Positions 61,250-64,000 of a stretch of DNA of 64,000 bases are shown in pieces; position 1 is the first letter of the stretch, and every line of letters begins with the position of its first letter. This stretch comes from Thiobacillus sp. 0-1251 (GTDB lineage: Bacteria > Pseudomonadota > Gammaproteobacteria > Burkholderiales > Thiobacillaceae). The stretch spans positions 186,001 to 250,000 of the forward strand of contig MKWL01000018.1 of NCBI GenBank assembly GCA_001899305.1, in the 5' to 3' direction. The notes below the pieces were generated by a model, which saw nothing but the letters and a program-made list of their open reading frames with translations, did no database searches and was not told the DNA's origin. The translations under genes and the position numbers were made by a program.

Positions 61250-62331
61250 GGAAGCCGGGCCTCCAGCGCCGTACACTGGTTATCCCAGAAGTCCGTTTCA
61301 GTGACGATTGTCTTTGGCGGCGTGAAACCTGCTGTTGCTACTGCCTGATTGCCCCATCGCCAATCGATAGCGCGGAAGGTATAACTGCAAGTGTCTCCTG
61401 AACAACCCTGAATATATCCCGGCTCGTAGCCAATAAAGTTCTTAACAGTACAAGAACCTTTCCAGTGATTTATGGTTACAACTTCGTAATTGAGATAACC
61501 GTACTCATCCCAGCAACCATCGGTGTCGCAGGTGTGGCCGGTAACACCGTATTGCACCTTGTCTGAAACAGTAAATGGTGCCTTCGGAACATCCAGGTAG
61601 CCGACACTACACACCCCATGCAATTCGTATGGCGTGAAACGAAGCCTGATCATCCCATCCGCACGATTCATGTCACAAAAGATATCTACTTGCTGAATCG
61701 GGAATGGCAATCTGAATCCGCCGTACCATGTGCCTGGTACGCACGACTCGGATGTCGTAACAGTAACTGTCAGGATTTCATTGCAAGACTCCTCACCTGC
61801 CGTCAGGTATTGATTACAGGTTTCCGTCTGATACTTGTCCGGGTCCTTGACCGTCTTCTCTGCGCATCCGGCATAACCCCCGCTCACGATCAGGCTGCCG
61901 AGATATGTCTCTGCATCGCCCGACACCATGTTGCGTTTGACAACCAGCGGATCGGTTGTGGAGTTGAGCGGGAACATCACGTTCTTCTTGCCGGGGTCAT
62001 TCATCAGCATCCTGACGCCTTCGCACTTCCCGTGGGTATGGGGATCGGGATCTGCCGTTCCTGCGGTGGATCTACAGCCAGTGACCCCCGAGGTGGCTGG
62101 CGCCGTCAGGCTACCTGTGCCGCCCATGTAGTAGCTGGACGCAGGATCGGTGGCCGTATAGTTCGGCACCCCCGTGTTGGCATCGCTCGCTGTGGTGGTG
62201 CTGATCTTGCTCTTGGCTGTTCCAACATTCGCCTTGCCGAAGGTGTTGCCCTCATTGAAGGCATCGTTCGCGGTCATGTCGGCACAGGTCACACTTGAGA
62301 CCAGACACAGTGGAAGCAGTAAAGCCTTCAC
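61246..62331 (-). CDS. TraN-like conjugation protein, N-terminal part
   Basis: A 361-residue cysteine-rich protein with a signal peptide (ALLLPLCLVSSVTC). ADMTANDAFNEGNTFGKANV is the typical TraN start, followed by CAEKTVKDPDKYQTETCNQY and SCVPGTWYGGFRLPFPIQQV. The C-terminus has many cysteines (TGHTCDTDGCWDEYGYLNYE, SCTVKNFIGYEPGYIQGCSG). It is coupled with the next gene by an ATGA overlap, so a natural two-part TraN or a programmed frameshift is possible. Both parts keep signal peptides, which favours two proteins. Confidence 0.8.
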   Translation of the reverse strand: MKALLLPLCLVSSVTCADMTANDAFNEGNTFGKANVGTAKSKISTTTASDANTGVPNYTATDPASSYYMGGTGSLTAPATSGVTGCRSTAGTADPDPHTHGKCEGVRMLMNDPGKKNVMFPLNSTTDPLVVKRNMVSGDAETYLGSLIVSGGYAGCAEKTVKDPDKYQTETCNQYLTAGEESCNEILTVTVTTSESCVPGTWYGGFRLPFPIQQVDIFCDMNRADGMIRLRFTPYELHGVCSVGYLDVPKAPFTVSDKVQYGVTGHTCDTDGCWDEYGYLNYEVVTINHWKGSCTVKNFIGYEPGYIQGCSGDTCSYTFRAIDWRWGNQAVATAGFTPPKTIVTETDFWDNQCTALEARLP

Positions 62332-63032
62332 GGCCGGTACTCCAGCATAGCCAGCCGTGACCGTGCCTCAGCGGCCAGTGGACTGCCGCCTTGTGCCCAG
62401 CGCTCAAGCACATAATCCAGGGTGACATCTCCAGTTGCGCGCAGGCTCTGGCTGCATTCTTTTCTCAGGTTGTTCAGGCAGGCCTCGCCCTGCCGTCCTG
62501 TCGTCAGGACAAACGTGGGGGCTTGAACAACCTTGTATGCCCGGAATAAATCGGGGTGGATGATGATGGAAGCACCCGTTTCGGCAATCGGCCTCAGTGC
62601 CTCCATGGCACGCGGCCAATTCCCCTTGGCGAGCCCACCCTCGACCCCACGCAAGACCAGCACGGCACGCGTGCGCGCGGCTTGTCTGGCCAGATTTATC
62701 AGAGCCTTACCCGGCATGCCCAGGGTGACGAAGATCATGAGATTGTCGTCTTCCGGCTTCTGCGCTGTCTGGTTGTAGCGGGCCGCAATCTGGCCGATGT
62801 CCACGCCGAAAGATGGAACCTTGATTTTGGGAAAGGCACGAACCGAGCCATTGCGCGCCGCCTGACTGGCAGCATCGATCGCCTGACTCGACTTCTGCCG
62901 CGCCACTGCGTCATCGCCATAGCCATTTATCTCTGGCAGAGTAGGGGGCTTGTCAGCCGCATACCCAGCGGATGTGGTGGCAGCGAACAGAACAAGATAA
63001 AGAAAAATAATTTTCATCACAGGCTTCTTCAT
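62328..63032 (-). CDS. trbC: F-type conjugation protein TrbC (pilus assembly)
   Basis: A 234-residue secreted protein with a signal peptide (IIFLYLVLFAATTSAGYA). The C-terminal thioredoxin-like TrbC domain shows NLMIFVTLGMPGKALINLAR, AVLVLRGVEGGLAKGN, IIIHPDLFRAYKVVQAPTFV. Proteins of this type assist pilus assembly with TraW and TraU. It overlaps the traN start gene by 4 bases and begins 3 bases after traU. Confidence 0.9.
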   Translation of the reverse strand: MKKPVMKIIFLYLVLFAATTSAGYAADKPPTLPEINGYGDDAVARQKSSQAIDAASQAARNGSVRAFPKIKVPSFGVDIGQIAARYNQTAQKPEDDNLMIFVTLGMPGKALINLARQAARTRAVLVLRGVEGGLAKGNWPRAMEALRPIAETGASIIIHPDLFRAYKVVQAPTFVLTTGRQGEACLNNLRKECSQSLRATGDVTLDYVLERWAQGGSPLAAEARSRLAMLEYRP

Positions 63033-63035
63033 CGA

Positions 63036-64000
63036 TCAGAATCCAAAGGCCCCCTGGCAGCAGTCCCGCTTGCGGAAGAGCATGTAAGCGAAATCCTCGC
63101 CCTTGTATGGGAACTCCTTCCCCGCGCCTGAAATGACCGTTGTGCGTCCCATGGTTGAACAGCATTTGCCATCCTCTTTTTTGGTGTTGGGGATGGGGTA
63201 GGTCATCTGGGTCTTGTAGGCGCGCTTGTCCATGAGCGGGATGGGGTAGTAACCGCACTGCCCCGACGTTCCGTGCGCGCCCCAGACCAGCAATTCGCGG
63301 TGCATCTTGTTGGTCATGCGCTGGGCAATGAGTGTCGATGCCTGCACGGCGCCGACATGGTTGCCCACCCAGCCATTGAGCGGGTACATGGATCCCTGGC
63401 AGCCCGCGCACCAGAAAAGCTCGTTCAGGGGAAAGCCCGCCGTGGCAGCCACGCAATCCGCGGCGCAGGCGCCCTGAGCCAACGGATTGGCAAACAGCAC
63501 GGCATCAGGATTGAGGATGAAGGTCAGTTCCGAATCCGCCCACAGCGGATCGAGCTCGGTGAAATACACCAGGTCGAAAACATTCTGTTCCAGGCACGGG
63601 TTATCGACGATGACTTCCAGCCAGAACATCAGGGGGCTGATGTACCAGTGAGCCTGGTAGAACGATTTACCCCCACGCGTTTGTACATGCGCTGGTGCCG
63701 GCACGCCGGGATCGATGGTGATCCCGCCAAGGGAGGGGAAACAGTAGGGTTTGCGCACGACCTCGACCAGCCGCGCCGGTTCGTAGAAACTGATGCTCAA
63801 ACCTACCTTGGGCGGGCTTGAACATGCGCACAGCGGGTTGCTCACGCCGCTATCAAAATCCTCCTGACCAAAATCCATGATCGTGGTACCGCCGACCTTG
63901 AGCGGAAACGCACACGACCAGCAAATATCCGTGATCGGATTCATGAACTTGCCGGTGCAAGTGGTCGTTGCCGCCCATGAGCTGGGCGAAACCGCAAAGG
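63036..64000 (-). CDS. traU: F-type conjugation protein TraU, 5' end outside the window
   Basis: At least 321 residues, cut at the right edge. The visible part reads KFMNPITDICWSCAFPLKVG, then LSISFYEPARLVEVVRKPYC, IDPGVPAPAHVQTRG, FYQAHWYISPLMFWLEVIVD, and QGSMYPLNGWVGNHVGAVQAS: the TraU family pattern with its many cysteines. TraU is needed for DNA transfer and pilus assembly in F-type systems. The frame continues upstream of the MNPITD methionine, so the true start lies beyond the window. Confidence 0.92.
   Translation of the reverse strand, partial: FAVSPSSWAATTTCTGKFMNPITDICWSCAFPLKVGGTTIMDFGQEDFDSGVSNPLCACSSPPKVGLSISFYEPARLVEVVRKPYCFPSLGGITIDPGVPAPAHVQTRGGKSFYQAHWYISPLMFWLEVIVDNPCLEQNVFDLVYFTELDPLWADSELTFILNPDAVLFANPLAQGACAADCVAATAGFPLNELFWCAGCQGSMYPLNGWVGNHVGAVQASTLIAQRMTNKMHRELLVWGAHGTSGQCGYYPIPLMDKRAYKTQMTYPIPNTKKEDGKCCSTMGRTTVISGAGKEFPYKGEDFAYMLFRKRDCCQGAFGF

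Larger units (their letters stand above)
51404..64000. mobile_element. integrative conjugative element (part): recombinase, toxin-antitoxin, F-type T4SS
   Basis: Tyrosine recombinase (51792-52733), PemK/MazF-like toxin-antitoxin pair (52798-53502) and a minus-strand block of F-type conjugation genes in the order traU, trbC, traN (two parts), small protein, traF, traH, traG (63-54 kb) make up a coherent conjugation module that continues past the right edge. The left limit is set only by gene content and lies somewhere between 49975 and 51792. Neither end nor a direct repeat is proven. Confidence 0.65.

Overview
The window is GC-rich, tightly packed bacterial DNA. The gene content (oxidative pentose phosphate genes, an F-type conjugation system, TusA/DsrE2 sulfur-carrier genes, an arsenosugar locus, EGKCG-type metallophore genes) suggests a betaproteobacterium, possibly a Thiobacillus- or Sulfuricella-like sulfur oxidiser. 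The lineage is inference from gene content only. I saw no rRNA, tRNA or CRISPR array.

Layout. 1-3149 (minus): 5' part of a glycogen debranching enzyme, a GGDEF/EAL protein and transaldolase. 3254-9546 (minus): a CusCBA-type Cu/Ag efflux system with a small Cys/His-rich secreted protein upstream. 9828-13600 (plus): gnd, zwf (broken by an in-frame TAA), glk and a small membrane protein. The cus block therefore sits between two groups of sugar-phosphate genes. 13624-23682 is a mosaic of small regulator-plus-enzyme units (LysR, HxlR, AraC, TetR with AhpD-like, flavin reductase, GST, SDR and DUF1348 partners) that also holds gene remnants (HPP, FixX). 23760-26364 is a compact mer operon (merR, merC, merA). 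26397-27758 is an unusual MerR-like module under a 32-bp palindrome.

29892-42152 (minus) reads as one long run of 13 closely packed genes: arsS, a VTT-flavoprotein fusion, a DUF547 protein, a DedA protein, two arsenosugar glycosyltransferases, an FAD oxidoreductase, arsM, a peroxiredoxin-like protein and pstSCAB. It couples arsenosugar synthesis to a high-affinity phosphate (and probably arsenate) importer. 42272-46567 (minus) is a copper-metallophore RiPP locus: HvfB (DUF692), HvfC (DUF2063), a DoxX protein, two different EGKCG precursor peptides, and two sigma/anti-sigma pairs, one of which has lost most of its sigma factor next to a 21-bp perfect inverted repeat.

46779-49975 (plus) is a TetR-linked cluster (DUF302, TetR, AhpD-like, peroxiredoxin-like, TusA, DsrE2) with three copies of one 16-bp palindrome. 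50132-51403 holds three coupled genes around a membrane-anchored thioredoxin. From about 51.4 kb to the right edge lies part of an integrative conjugative element: tyrosine recombinase, a PemK/MazF-type toxin-antitoxin pair, and on the minus strand traG, traH, traF, a small secreted protein, a two-gene traN, trbC and traU (cut by the edge). Overall this is an accessory region for Cu, Hg, As and oxidative or electrophile stress beside a conjugative element.
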